Origin: Halalkalibacter suaedae
Lineage (GTDB): Bacteria; Bacillota; Bacilli; Bacillales; Bacillaceae_D
DNA: 64,000 nt
Direction: 5' to 3'
Assembly: GCF_017939705.1 (NCBI RefSeq)
Contig: NZ_JAGKSQ010000001.1
Location: 434,001 to 498,000, forward strand
The stretch's first letter is position 1; the number at the start of each line of letters is the position of its first letter. The position numbers and the translations under genes are program-made. The notes under the pieces were generated by a model. It was not told the origin of the DNA, made no database searches, and worked only from the letters and a program-made list of their open reading frames with translations. Below are positions 48,785-61,660 of the stretch, piece after piece.

Positions 48785-48812
48785 AGCTACCTCTCACTTA
48801 GTGAGGGTAGCT
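48785..48812 (-). terminator. Intrinsic terminator of the cyclase gene
   Basis: AGCTACC and GGTAGCT arms with inner CTCACT/AGTGAG, directly abutting the stop codon on the minus strand. Confidence 0.7.
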
Positions 48813-48813
48813 C

Positions 48814-49497
48814 CTAGTCCATTACTACTGCAACGGCCCGAATCGGTGAACCTGTACCCCCACGTATTTTTAATGGAAGCCCAATATACAAGAATCGCTG
48901 ATTAATAACTTTATCTAAATTACAGAGATTTTCTGTATTTGTTATTTGATACTCACGACAGACAAGATGACCAGAATATTTTTGATCGTCTGGGTGATCA
49001 ATTGAAGGGGTATCAATCCCGATATTCTTCACCTCTTGTTCTGCTAGCCATTTAGCGGCTTGATAGCTTAGTCCTGTATGCTTCGTTAACCACTCATTTG
49101 TTCCAAACGTTCTCTCATAATGCCCTGTATGAATCAGTACGATTTCCCCTGGTTCAATCACCTGCTCTGATTTAAGCAATGCATCCTTAAGCTGTGCTTT
49201 TGTAATTTGCGAATCTGGTGAGACATGAGATAAGTCTAAACAAATCGCCGGACCAAAGAACCACTCTAGTGGCATCTTATCAATTGTGTCTCCATCTGGA
49301 TCATATTCATAAATGGCATCACTATGTGTTGGCCCGTGTTCATTAAATATCAGATTATTATTGGCAAAGGCAAAGCCCATCTTCTGTTTCGAAACCTCAT
49401 GTGTGACATTTGGGAAAATTAAGGTCTGCTGTTGAAGTGGTAATACGGGCATGCCCTGATAAATTTCTTGAGATAAATCAATGATTCGTTGACTCAT
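48814..49497 (-). CDS. Cyclase family protein (KynB-like)
   Basis: Metal-dependent hydrolase-type protein of 227 residues of the cyclase/arylformamidase family. The metal-binding HxxxHxD pattern is EHGPTHSDAIYE (about residues 52-63) and a conserved late segment is GIDTPSIDHPDD (about 166-177). KynB removes formyl groups from N-formylkynurenine, but no other kynurenine gene is here, so the substrate is open. I use the second of two ATGs after GGGAGG. Single gene between secG and eno. Confidence 0.86.
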   Translation of the reverse strand: MSQRIIDLSQEIYQGMPVLPLQQQTLIFPNVTHEVSKQKMGFAFANNNLIFNEHGPTHSDAIYEYDPDGDTIDKMPLEWFFGPAICLDLSHVSPDSQITKAQLKDALLKSEQVIEPGEIVLIHTGHYERTFGTNEWLTKHTGLSYQAAKWLAEQEVKNIGIDTPSIDHPDDQKYSGHLVCREYQITNTENLCNLDKVINQRFLYIGLPLKIRGGTGSPIRAVAVVMD

Positions 49498-49633
49498 CAT
49501 GCCCCTCCCTAATCGTTGAAAATATGTATATAGTATAAAATAACAGAGATTAGGGTTTCTAACTTCATTTTTGTTCGATTATCTAACGTAAGTAATCGTA
49601 AGTTTGTCCGAAAAGTAGACATTCAACAAAGAA

Positions 49634-49668
49634 AATACCCCAAAGGTAGAATCCACCTCTGGGGTATT
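49634..49668 (-). terminator. Intrinsic terminator of the glycolytic operon
   Basis: AATACCCC-AGAGGT pairs with ACCTTTGGGGTATT around a short loop, followed by TTCTTTG on the minus strand. Confidence 0.85.
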
Positions 49669-49672
49669 GATG

Positions 49673-49708
49673 AGGCCACTGAAAAAGGTGAACCTTTTTC
49701 AGCGGCCT
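49673..49708 (-). other. Second hairpin behind eno
   Basis: AGGCC-CTGAAAAAGGT and ACCTTTTTCAG-GGCCT form a 15-bp stem immediately before the terminator, so eno ends in two tandem stems. It may protect the 3' end of the mRNA. Confidence 0.7.
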
Positions 49709-49720
49709 TGTATTACTCAA

Positions 49721-51019
<1,299 letters not shown>

Positions 51020-51099
51020 TCACTCCTTAATTAGTTTATTGAATGAATTCAATTTAGTTTGTCTAATTCCTACTAAAGCATGCTAATTTTACAAAAGCT

Positions 51100-53402
<2,303 letters not shown>

Positions 53403-53411
53403 TTATGGGAA

Positions 53412-54593
53412 TTACTTATCAGTTAACGCGTCTACACCTGGAAGTACTTTACCTTCCATGAACTCTAGCGACGCACCGCCACCTGTAGAGATATGACTCA
53501 TTTGATCAGCCATTCCAAACTTTTCAACCGCAGCAGCAGAATCTCCACCACCAATGACAGAGTAAGCATCGCTATCTGCTAAAGCTTGACCGACACCTTT
53601 TGTCCCTTTTGAAAAAGCTTCTAATTCAAATACACCCATAGGTCCGTTCCAAATAACTAATTTAGAATTTTTAACTACTTCACTGTATGTAGCAAGTGTT
53701 TTAGGCCCAATATCAAGTGCTTCCCAATCAGATGGAATTGAATCGATTGGCACAACTTTGATATTTGCATCATTAGAGAAGTCATCAGCAATTGTTACAT
53801 CTTGCGGAAGATAGAGGTTAACACCATTCTTCTTCGCTTTTTCCATAAATGATTTTGCTAATTCAATTTTATCTTCTTCTAAAAGCGACAAGCCAATTTC
53901 ATGACCTAATGCTTTAACAAATGTATAAGCAAGTCCGCCACCGATAATCAAGTTATCTACTTTATCAAGTAAATTGTCGATAACACCAATCTTATCCTTA
54001 ACCTTTGCTCCACCAATAATCGCTGTAAAAGGACGCTCAGGATTTGATAATGCTTTACCTAATACTTCAAGCTCCTTCTCCATTAAAAGACCAGCTGCTG
54101 AAGATAGGTGGTGTGCAATTCCTTCTGTTGATGCATGAGCACGGTGAGCTGCACCAAACGCATCATTTACATAAACATCAGCAAGTGCTGCAAATGCTTT
54201 TGCAAGTTCCGCATCATTTTTCTCTTCACCCGCATAAAAGCGAACATTTTCTAGTAAAAGAACATCACCATCAGTTAGAGCGTTAGCCGCTTCTTCTGCT
54301 ACTGGTCCATGTGCTTCGTCTACTTTCTTCACGTCTTTTCCTAGAAGTGCACTTAGACGTGCTGCAACTGGAGTTAAACGTAGCTCCTCAACCACTTCAC
54401 CTTTTGGACGACCAAGATGTGAAGCTAAAATAACTCGAGCACCTTGCTCAACAAGAAGTTGAATTGTTGGGATAGCTGCACGAATACGAGTTTCATCTGT
54501 TACTTCGCCGTCCTTCATAGGTACATTAAAGTCAACACGACAAAACACTTTCTTTCCTTTTAGGTCAAGATCACGGATTGATTGTTTGTTCAT
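53412..54593 (-). CDS. pgk: Phosphoglycerate kinase
   Basis: Makes ATP from 1,3-bisphosphoglycerate. Monomeric two-domain kinase of 393 residues: [13 protein letters not shown] (about 17-29), SHLGRPKG (about 57), [13 protein letters not shown] (about 147) in the N-domain and [13 protein letters not shown] plus [13 protein letters not shown] near the C-terminus for nucleotide binding. RBS AGGGGG. Between gapA and tpiA. Confidence 0.98.
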   Translation of the reverse strand: MNKQSIRDLDLKGKKVFCRVDFNVPMKDGEVTDETRIRAAIPTIQLLVEQGARVILASHLGRPKGEVVEELRLTPVAARLSALLGKDVKKVDEAHGPVAEEAANALTDGDVLLLENVRFYAGEEKNDAELAKAFAALADVYVNDAFGAAHRAHASTEGIAHHLSSAAGLLMEKELEVLGKALSNPERPFTAIIGGAKVKDKIGVIDNLLDKVDNLIIGGGLAYTFVKALGHEIGLSLLEEDKIELAKSFMEKAKKNGVNLYLPQDVTIADDFSNDANIKVVPIDSIPSDWEALDIGPKTLATYSEVVKNSKLVIWNGPMGVFELEAFSKGTKGVGQALADSDAYSVIGGGDSAAAVEKFGMADQMSHISTGGGASLEFMEGKVLPGVDALTDK

Positions 54594-54687
54594 TTTAGTA
54601 GACCCCCTCTAGTATGATTGATTAATCTTAACAAGCGGAAAAGAGGAGGAGAATATACCTTCTGCCTCCTCTACCAACTTCTACCTA

Positions 54688-55716
<1,029 letters not shown>

Positions 55717-55755
55717 CTAATTAGATTTATCAAAAAGGGTTATTAGCCCTTTTAT

Positions 55756-56781
55756 CTACGGTAAATGTAACAATGATTCAGCAGCTGCTTCATCAGTAAT
55801 CAGTACATCACTAGGGCGATATTTCATATATGAAGCAATCGCTTCCGCCTTTGAATCTCCGCCAGCAATGGATATTACATACTTATCATCATTCTCTAAG
55901 TCATCTAGCTGAAGACCAATTGTCCGCTGCTTATGAATAGGTTTCCCGCTTCGGTCAAAATAAAAACCAAACGATTCTCCTACAGCTTCTTCTCGGTCAA
56001 GCTTATCAACAAAAGAAAACTGAGAATCACGACGAAGTGCCATTGTTCTAGCATCACCAATTCCGTGAATAACTGTTGAAGCAGATTTAATCAGCTTTAG
56101 GATATCCTGTACTGATGGTTCTAATACAAGAGATGTGTAAGCTTCCTCACTGATTTGCTCAGGCACATGTAGAAGCCTGTACTGTGCTCCAGCTCGAGTC
56201 GCTAACTGAGCACTTATGGTGTTCGCCTGGTTTTCTACTTGTTCTCCAAGCCCACCCCTTGCTGGAACAAACATCACATCGCGAAGCTTCGGATCTGGCA
56301 TCATCATCTCAGCAACAGCTGCAACGGTTGTACCACCCATAACTGCAACGACATCTTTATTTCCTAGACGTGATTTTAAAAGACTTACACAAGACCGTCC
56401 CATCTCTCTTTTAACCCATTCATCCTTATCACTGTTTCCAGCAACAACAATGACTTGTTTTACTCCGAGTTGGGCTTCAAGACTTGTCTCAAGCTCCCTT
56501 AATCCAAGGAGCTCCTTCATCACATCTTCAAGGGTTAAGAATAACGTTTCCCCTTCGGCAGTTACACTCATCCCTGCCGTGGCAAAATGAACAAGTCCCT
56601 GTTCTTTAAGAAACGTAACCTCTCCTCGCAAAACCCTTTCGGAAATTTGCAAGTTCTGGGCCAGACTTCTTCTGCCAATCGGCTGCATTAATTTTATGTA
56701 TCGTAGGATTCTGTAACGCTTGATCATGACATCAAGCAAATCGGGCAATAACTTTTTTTGCATGTCTAATAATCGTTTCAT
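55756..56781 (-). CDS. cggR: Central glycolytic genes regulator CggR
   Basis: SorC/DeoR-type repressor of 341 residues. N-terminal helix-turn-helix in IGRRSLAQNLQISERVLRGEV (about residues 30-50) and a C-terminal sugar-phosphate-binding domain with GGTTVAAVAEMM and GIGDARTMALRR. In B. subtilis fructose 1,6-bisphosphate relieves repression. I start at MKRLLDMQKKLLPDLL, as in B. subtilis, 9 bases after GAGGGG; the frame extends upstream through the operator, which cannot be coding if this is right. Confidence 0.95.
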   Translation of the reverse strand: MKRLLDMQKKLLPDLLDVMIKRYRILRYIKLMQPIGRRSLAQNLQISERVLRGEVTFLKEQGLVHFATAGMSVTAEGETLFLTLEDVMKELLGLRELETSLEAQLGVKQVIVVAGNSDKDEWVKREMGRSCVSLLKSRLGNKDVVAVMGGTTVAAVAEMMMPDPKLRDVMFVPARGGLGEQVENQANTISAQLATRAGAQYRLLHVPEQISEEAYTSLVLEPSVQDILKLIKSASTVIHGIGDARTMALRRDSQFSFVDKLDREEAVGESFGFYFDRSGKPIHKQRTIGLQLDDLENDDKYVISIAGGDSKAEAIASYMKYRPSDVLITDEAAAESLLHLP

Positions 56782-56807
56782 CGAGTCTAACCCCTCGCTT
56801 GTAAGTG

Positions 56808-56843
56808 GACTCTTTTTGTCCCGCATAGACGTTTCGTGTCCCG
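56808..56843 (-). promoter_or_regulatory. CggR operator
   Basis: Minus strand CGGGAC-N6-CGTC-N4-CGGGAC-N6-AGTC, the same spacing as the B. subtilis operator CGGGAC-N6-TGTC-N4-CGGGAC-N6-TGTC. It lies about 33-68 bases downstream of the predicted start, where bound CggR would block elongation. Confidence 0.9.
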
Positions 56844-56882
56844 ATACTCCCAAAAAAAAGACGTAATCCTTTTTACTCTTAT

Positions 56883-56911
56883 ATAGTATCAAGAATCACT
56901 CTTTTTCACAA
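56883..56911 (-). promoter_or_regulatory. Sigma-A promoter of the cggR-eno operon
   Basis: TTGTGA, 17 bases, TACTAT on the minus strand, directly after the glutaredoxin-like gene stop and upstream of the CggR operator. Confidence 0.7.
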
Positions 56912-56912
56912 G

Positions 56913-57164
56913 TTAAAATTCTCCAATTTTCGCTTGAAGGTAGCTTTTAACTTTATTTTCAGATATTTGACCAAAGTCAATTTCAACTCCATCACTTACG
57001 ACAACAGGGATCATAATCTGATATTTTTCGAGTAATTCATCATCCTGATATATATCTACAACCTTAATCTTAAACGTAAATTCAGATTGTAGAGTGCTAA
57101 TTTTGGCAATGGCCTTATCACAAAGTGGGCAATCAAGCTTTGAGTAAACGGTGATCACTTGCAT
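56913..57164 (-). CDS. Glutaredoxin-like family protein
   Basis: Thioredoxin-fold protein of 83 residues with CPLC at about residues 12-15 in YSKLDCPLCDKA, cis-proline in MIPVVVSDG (about 53), and no extra domains. It belongs to the DUF836/glutaredoxin-like group; the reductant and target are unknown. Stand-alone gene upstream of the glycolytic operon; RBS GGAGG. Confidence 0.88.
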   Translation of the reverse strand: MQVITVYSKLDCPLCDKAIAKISTLQSEFTFKIKVVDIYQDDELLEKYQIMIPVVVSDGVEIDFGQISENKVKSYLQAKIGEF

Positions 57165-57235
57165 TTGTTATCCTCCTCTTTTGCTTCTACTTTAGTTGTA
57201 CCAAATGTAGCTATCCTTCACAAGTTTGAGCGAAA

Positions 57236-57277
57236 AAGGGGCCCCAACAGGTTGACACACCTTTGGAAACACCCCTT
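57236..57277 (-). terminator. Terminator of the gntR-ABC operon
   Basis: Outer AAGGGG/CCCCTT and inner CCAA-AGGT/ACCT-TTGG arms form a long hairpin followed by TTTCG on the minus strand, just past the last gene. Confidence 0.8.
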
Positions 57278-57281
57278 ATCA

Positions 57282-57977
57282 TTAAAATTCTTCCTCGTCC
57301 TCGATATCAATATAAACATTTGGATGGGACGACACCTCAACACCCTCTGGTATTTCCAAGTATAAAATCGTTTCTCCATACCAAACAGAGGATCCCATAC
57401 GATCATGATCGATCTGTTTTTCTGTAAATTGAGTAATCGTGAATTCTTTTTGTTCCTCTGCAAAGGTAAGCTCATATTCCTTTGGAGGAACTAATAGCAA
57501 CTCATTTCCGGTTTGTTGTATCTCAATTGGTTTAATATGTTCTGAAACATCTATACCGTTTATGATGTGATCTGTTGCATAAAAGGCTCCACGTAGCTGC
57601 CCCGGCTTTTGTATTCGTTTGACTATAATAGAAGGTCCATAATAGTCATCATCAACAGTAAAGTGAATGCGATCACCAATTGGTATGCTCCATTCCTTAA
57701 GCTTGTAATCTTCTAACTCATCAAACCGACTTTCTTCTAACAAATTGTACAAATCAATTTGTTGTTCTGGCTCTTCTTCAACCATTTCAAACCTCACTTC
57801 AGAAGTTGGAGTGTAGGCGTAAATAGCAACAGAAACTAGTAGCAGAACAACATATATAAATACGAGCGGCCTTAGCATATTTTGACCGAAAAAGATTCCA
57901 ATCCCTCCGAATGGTTTTGAGACACTTAGAAAAATAACAAGCATTGTGATAAGCAAGACGATTAATAAGAGAAACAT
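57282..57977 (-). CDS. Membrane-anchored protein of unknown function
   Basis: I do not recognise a family. The 231 residues start with two membrane helices (about 2-20 and 33-54), followed by a strongly acidic soluble domain of about 175 residues, probably outside the membrane. The C-terminus is IDIEDEEEF. Its start overlaps the stop of the permease gene by one base (TAATG) with GGGGG upstream, so it is translated with the ABC genes. It may be an accessory or sensor part of that transporter. Confidence 0.7.
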   Translation of the reverse strand: MFLLLIVLLITMLVIFLSVSKPFGGIGIFFGQNMLRPLVFIYVVLLLVSVAIYAYTPTSEVRFEMVEEEPEQQIDLYNLLEESRFDELEDYKLKEWSIPIGDRIHFTVDDDYYGPSIIVKRIQKPGQLRGAFYATDHIINGIDVSEHIKPIEIQQTGNELLLVPPKEYELTFAEEQKEFTITQFTEKQIDHDRMGSSVWYGETILYLEIPEGVEVSSHPNVYIDIEDEEEF

Positions 57978-58726
57978 TACCTAACCCCCAATCGATTTGA
58001 CCCTACGATTGATAGCGAAAATAGAATAAGTGAGATGATAATAATTTTAACTGCAAAAAGAGAAAAGGATGACTCAGTAAAAAGATGTTTATTCAGTACG
58101 GAAAGAATGAAAGGGAGCTCATTTTGACCAGCTCCAATATATAAGCTTCCGAAACCAGCTGCCGGAATAACAAGAACAAGTATCTTATGAAACTGAGCAA
58201 GCATCCCTACGAAATAGCCTACAGCACAAACTAGCAATACATATAAAATCGTGGCTCCAATCCCAACGAAAACCTCAACTGGTGCATCCAGGAGTGAAAT
58301 GGTTTTCAGTGACTCAAACCCTCTAAAATAATAGAGAATAGATTTCAAAGCAAATCCTGAAAGCATAGACGTCAGTCCACCAAATACACTAATTGTCACG
58401 AGAAACGCAATATTGGCTAAATGGCTACTTAAACGATTCGCAATAAACGTAAAATCATCGTAACGATAACCTCTTGTCGTAATGAGGACTGACGTGATAA
58501 ATCCCCATAACAATGTGAAAGCGATCATCATATCGGCAGAGAAATATCGGATTGTCATAGAAATTTGATCAGAACCTGTTCCGTACATTGACGAACCATT
58601 TGATGCAAAAACCATGGCAATAACTTGTAACAACATTAATGTTCCAAATACACCAAAATAAGATTTCAGCTTAAACAAATATTGTTTTTTTGCAACCTCT
58701 TGTAAGCTAATTCTCTTTAAAGACAT
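57977..58726 (-). CDS. ABC-2-like membrane permease
   Basis: Hydrophobic protein of about 249 residues with six membrane segments (about 25-45, 70-90, 103-125, 150-178, 185-205, 220-245). It follows an ABC ATPase gene with a 20-base overlap, so it is the likely membrane partner. Sequence resembles the permeases of YtrA-regulated ABC systems; substrate unknown. Start MSLKRISLQ is 8 bases after GGAGG; a TTG two codons upstream is also in frame. Confidence 0.78.
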   Translation of the reverse strand: MSLKRISLQEVAKKQYLFKLKSYFGVFGTLMLLQVIAMVFASNGSSMYGTGSDQISMTIRYFSADMMIAFTLLWGFITSVLITTRGYRYDDFTFIANRLSSHLANIAFLVTISVFGGLTSMLSGFALKSILYYFRGFESLKTISLLDAPVEVFVGIGATILYVLLVCAVGYFVGMLAQFHKILVLVIPAAGFGSLYIGAGQNELPFILSVLNKHLFTESSFSLFAVKIIIISLILFSLSIVGSNRLGVR

Positions 58727-59609
58727 CGTCAATTCCTCCTTTCGTTTTACTTGTCAGATAAACACACAAGTCACTTGATCGAACAGCCGACAGTTCTAAT
58801 CCTGAAGCTTTGATCTCATTTTTCTCACTTTCATAGAAGTCATCTTCTACAACGACGTACGTGCTATCAACACCGACTGTTTTTGAGTAATAAACATCTC
58901 TATCCTTTGTCCACTGATCAACAAGGTGTTTGGGTCCAGTCATCCCGATTGCCATACTTTTGAGTGTTGATAATGACGTGTGTAAGCAAACTGTTCCTTC
59001 CTTTATTAAAAGAACGTCCTCAAGGATGTCTTCAATCTCATCCATATGATGACTTGATAACAGAATCGTTCGCGGATGTGCTAAATAATCCTTTAACAAA
59101 GCTCGATAAAAATCAGCTCGTACGGCCGTATCCATCCCTGTTGTCGGCTCATCAAATATTGTCAATGGACAACGAGCGGCTAACCCAATAATCATATTGA
59201 ACGTACTTTTCTTTCCTTTTGACAAACGGTTGTGACGTTGACCGGCGTTAAATGAAAAGTAATCAAACAAACGAAGAGCCAGCTCATGATCCCAGTTAGG
59301 ATAGAAGCTCTTTGCCACTTGTAAAACCTCCCGTAAATCAAGCGTTGTTGGTATACCCATTTGATCATCTACGAGAATTGTATTTGCTGAGACAAGTAAG
59401 CTATTAAACGGATTTTCAGAGAACACTTGTATTTCTCCGCTCGTTGAGTGTGTAAAACCAGCAATTAACTTCAATAACGTTGTTTTTCCAGCACCGTTTC
59501 TACCAATCACACCCGTTATAATATTTTCTTCTATTGTAAACGTAACATCTTGTAGTGCCTTCATATTTCCAAAGGACTTTGAGACCTCCTTACAACGAAC
59601 GACACTCAT
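58707..59609 (-). CDS. ABC transporter ATP-binding protein
   Basis: ATPase of 300 residues: Walker A GRNGAGKTT (about 36), LSKGKKST in place of the usual LSGGQ signature (about 129), Walker B LTIFDEPTTGMD (about 151), SSHHMDEI switch, then a 90-residue C-terminal extension. The K-containing signature (SKGKK) is a known variant in this subgroup. Likely exporter partner of the adjacent permease. Overlaps gntR by 4 bases. Confidence 0.9.
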   Translation of the reverse strand: MSVVRCKEVSKSFGNMKALQDVTFTIEENIITGVIGRNGAGKTTLLKLIAGFTHSTSGEIQVFSENPFNSLLVSANTILVDDQMGIPTTLDLREVLQVAKSFYPNWDHELALRLFDYFSFNAGQRHNRLSKGKKSTFNMIIGLAARCPLTIFDEPTTGMDTAVRADFYRALLKDYLAHPRTILLSSHHMDEIEDILEDVLLIKEGTVCLHTSLSTLKSMAIGMTGPKHLVDQWTKDRDVYYSKTVGVDSTYVVVEDDFYESEKNEIKASGLELSAVRSSDLCVYLTSKTKGGIDDVFKEN

Positions 59610-59989
59610 CCTTCTTCCCCCTCCTTTTGATTCGCCTCTTTAATCATTTCTAGTAGTTCCGTTTCATCTACATTCAATTGCCTAGCCTCTTTTACTAAAT
59701 CAGCTACTAACTGTTGCAATACTCCATTTTTCCGTTTTTGTAAAATGATTTCTTTTGCGTGTTCAGAAACAAACATACCGAGTCCTCGCTTTTTAAATAA
59801 AATGTCGTCGTCTACTAATAAATTTAAGCCCTTCGCTGCCGTTGCAGGATTAATCGTAAACATGTCTGCAAGCTGATATTGTGAATAAACCTTTTCGTCT
59901 ACATGGAGATTTCCTCGCAGGATTTCCGATTCAAGCCAATCGGATATTTGAACATAAATCGGCTTGTTTCCATCATGATCAAGTATCAA
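59606..59989 (-). CDS. GntR-family (YtrA-type) regulator
   Basis: Short regulator of 127 residues: winged helix at 1-70 (PIYVQISDWLESEILRGNL and YSQYQLADMFTINPATAAKGL) and a brief C-terminal helix typical of the YtrA subfamily, which controls ABC operons. I start at TTG (codon giving MILDHDGNKP), 9 bases after AAAGGAG. The ATG at 60019 lies inside the operator palindrome and lacks an RBS. First gene of the operon; autorepression is expected. Confidence 0.9.
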   Translation of the reverse strand: MILDHDGNKPIYVQISDWLESEILRGNLHVDEKVYSQYQLADMFTINPATAAKGLNLLVDDDILFKKRGLGMFVSEHAKEIILQKRKNGVLQQLVADLVKEARQLNVDETELLEMIKEANQKEGEEG

Positions 59990-60010
59990 GCACTTCAACT
60001 CCTTTCTAGC

Positions 60011-60038
60011 ATACTGCATTACTGTTGTAATGCAGTAT
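60011..60038. promoter_or_regulatory. Perfect palindromic operator of the gntR-ABC operon
   Basis: ATACTGCATTAC, 4-base spacer, GTAATGCAGTAT. It overlaps the -10 and transcription start of the gntR promoter, as expected for YtrA-type autorepression. Confidence 0.75.
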
Positions 60039-60062
60039 ATGATAAATTGTAAATAAATTCAA
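60034..60062 (-). promoter_or_regulatory. Sigma-A promoter of the gntR-ABC operon
   Basis: TTGAAT, 17 bases, TATACT on the minus strand; its -10 lies within the operator. Confidence 0.7.
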
Positions 60063-60211
60063 GTGAATTCACCTAATAAATAGAAATAAACCTAGTCTTC
60101 CTCTTTCTAGAGATACTAGGGTAGTTTAACTGTTTAGAAAATCGGTTATCATGAAAGCAGGGTTTAAAACTATAGATAGGGAATAGTATAGTATAAGAAG
60201 AAGTGTTATTA

Positions 60212-60228
60212 TTTGACCTTCTTTGACC
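60212..60228 (+). promoter_or_regulatory. CtsR operator
   Basis: TTTGACC-TTC-TTTGACC; the reverse complement GGTCAAA-GAA-GGTCAAA fits the CtsR heptad repeat (A/G)GTCAAA-NAN-(A/G)GTCAAA exactly. It overlaps the clpP promoter. Confidence 0.92.
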
Positions 60229-60241
60229 TATTAAGTATGAT
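60213..60241 (+). promoter_or_regulatory. clpP sigma-A promoter
   Basis: TTGACC, 17 bases, TATGAT. The -35 is part of the CtsR box, so CtsR binding excludes polymerase. Confidence 0.8.
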
Positions 60242-60281
60242 GTATACATAATCAGAAAGAAATATGAAGGAGGATTTACTA

Positions 60282-60866
60282 ATGAATTTAATCCCTACAG
60301 TTATCGAACAAACAAATCGAGGTGAACGTGCTTACGATATTTACTCGCGTTTGTTAAAGGATCGTATTATTATGCTTGGAAGTGCTATTGATGATAATGT
60401 AGCAAACTCCATTGTTGCTCAGCTTCTTTTCCTACAAGCAGAAGATCCAGAGAAGGATATTTCAATTTATATCAACAGTCCAGGTGGGTCGATCACAGCT
60501 GGTATGGCTATTTATGACACAATGCAATACATCAAGCCAAAGGTATCGACAATTTGTATCGGTATGGCTGCATCAATGGGTGCATTCTTACTTGCAGCTG
60601 GTGAGAAAGGAAAGCGATTCGCTTTACCTAACAGTGAAGTGATGATTCACCAACCACTTGGCGGAACACAAGGTCAAGCGTCAGACATCCAAATCCATGC
60701 AAAACGTATTATCGAAATGCGTGAGACTTTAAACAAGATTCTTTCAGAGCGCACTGGTCAACCGATCGAAGTGATTGAGCGTGATACGGATCGTGATAAT
60801 TTCATGGTGGCTTCAAGAGCACAAGAGTATGGATTAATTGACAAGGTTATTCCTGCTTCAAAGTAA
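60282..60866 (+). CDS. clpP: ATP-dependent Clp protease proteolytic subunit
   Basis: Serine protease subunit of 194 residues that works with ClpX/ClpC/ClpE; it also degrades proteins carrying the tmRNA tag encoded in this window. Catalytic Ser in [11 protein letters not shown] (about 97) and His in [10 protein letters not shown] (about 122), Asp near 171. Start [10 protein letters not shown] is standard and has GGAGG; an in-frame ATG six codons upstream is not used. Heat and stress control by CtsR is indicated by the operator. Confidence 0.97.
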   Translation: MNLIPTVIEQTNRGERAYDIYSRLLKDRIIMLGSAIDDNVANSIVAQLLFLQAEDPEKDISIYINSPGGSITAGMAIYDTMQYIKPKVSTICIGMAASMGAFLLAAGEKGKRFALPNSEVMIHQPLGGTQGQASDIQIHAKRIIEMRETLNKILSERTGQPIEVIERDTDRDNFMVASRAQEYGLIDKVIPASK

Positions 60867-60900
60867 TTACTAATTGAAGTTAGTTTACATGTTAGACAGA

Positions 60901-60928
60901 ACGCCTTTGAGAAATTTCTCAAAGGCGT
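60901..60928 (+). terminator. Intrinsic terminator of clpP
   Basis: ACGCCTTTGAGAAA and TTTCTCAAAGGCGT, perfect palindromic stem, then TTTTGC on the plus strand. Confidence 0.92.
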
Positions 60929-60969
60929 TTTTGCTTAATTTAATTGTAGTTGGTGACACCGAACAATTC

Positions 60970-61010
60970 GAGACTCCTGCGAGAAGTGGCGTGACAAAGT
61001 GAGACAGACG
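60970..61010 (-). repeat. Possible decayed family A/B core fragment
   Basis: AGACTCCTGCGAGAAG followed by AAAGTGAGAC resembles the reversed end of the family A core (AGACTCCTGCGGGA ... AAGGTGAGAC). It is too short for certainty. Confidence 0.35.
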
Positions 61011-61060
61011 ATAGGTTATTGGCATTTAAAGAGAGTGGCCATAATATGTCGCTTCGCACA

Positions 61061-61177
61061 CGCTACCGGGATGGGGGGCACGCTTTCCGCAGGAGGGCGT
61101 TGAACTAACCGGCTGTGCCGGTGGATTTCAACCTGCCCTTTTTTCCTGCAGGAGTCGATCCGCCCATCCCGTCCGCT
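61061..61177 (-). repeat. Family B intergenic repeat, copy B5 (inverted)
   Basis: Reverse orientation to B1-B4: plus strand begins CGCTACCGGGATGGG, contains ACGCTTTCCGCAGGAG, inner CCGGCTGTGCCGG, CTGCAGGAGTC and ends CCCATCCCGTCCGCT. The rest of the 800-base gap 60866-61661 shows no gene, only terminators and a possible decayed fragment. Confidence 0.9.
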
Positions 61178-61608
61178 TTGATGACAGGAGAGATGGAATT
61201 TTTTTCTCTTAACAGTGAATATCAAGAGAATATTAAAACTTTTTGGGTGAGTATTTAAGTATAACGGATCTTTTCGGCATACAAGTTCAGAGTGCCACTA
61301 CAATTTTCATAGTTAACTTCAAACAAATCATAACTCTAAAAAACGAAAACGAGAATAAAATAAATAAGGAGACAGTCTAGGTTATCCAAATATGGGCCAC
61401 CTTTTCCTGTTCTCTATTTTCTTCTCCAACAACAACTCAAAATGATCTTTATCAGTATCTTTTTTTCCGAGATGGCTCACGGTTCTCCCGAGGGAAAGTA
61501 GCAAGGTGAAGCGGAAATCAACTTGTCCCTATACCTAACCTACCTTTTTTATCTAACTTTTAACTTTTCCACAATTTTAAATTAGAGTCTAAGTCAAACT
61601 AACAAAAA

Positions 61609-61646
61609 ACACCCCCCACCTTTTTTCGTTAAAGGTAAGCGGTGTC
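61609..61646 (-). terminator. Terminator of the rapZ-glmR-whiA-crh operon
   Basis: ACACCGCTTACCTTT pairs with AAAGGTGGGGGGTGT with internal irregularities, followed by TTTTTTG on the minus strand, 15 bases past the crh stop. Confidence 0.8.
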
Positions 61647-61660
61647 TTAGTTTTCTTTAC

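Noticed and set aside
55756-56892. Longer CggR frame starting at 56892
   Set aside because: The extra 37 codons run through the CggR operator and the predicted transcription start, and CggR of B. subtilis begins at the downstream Met.
61016-61225. Open frames of about 60-70 codons across repeats B1, B2, B4 and B5 (also 14608-14838, 23265-23553, 39996-40258)
   Set aside because: They encode the same peptide fragment (such as GQVEIHRHSRLVQRPPAESVPP) only because the repeat has no stops in that frame. They lack RBSs and differ at their ends.
61440-61540. Possible very decayed family B copy
   Set aside because: Only scattered similarity (such as GGAAATCAACTT) without the conserved ends.
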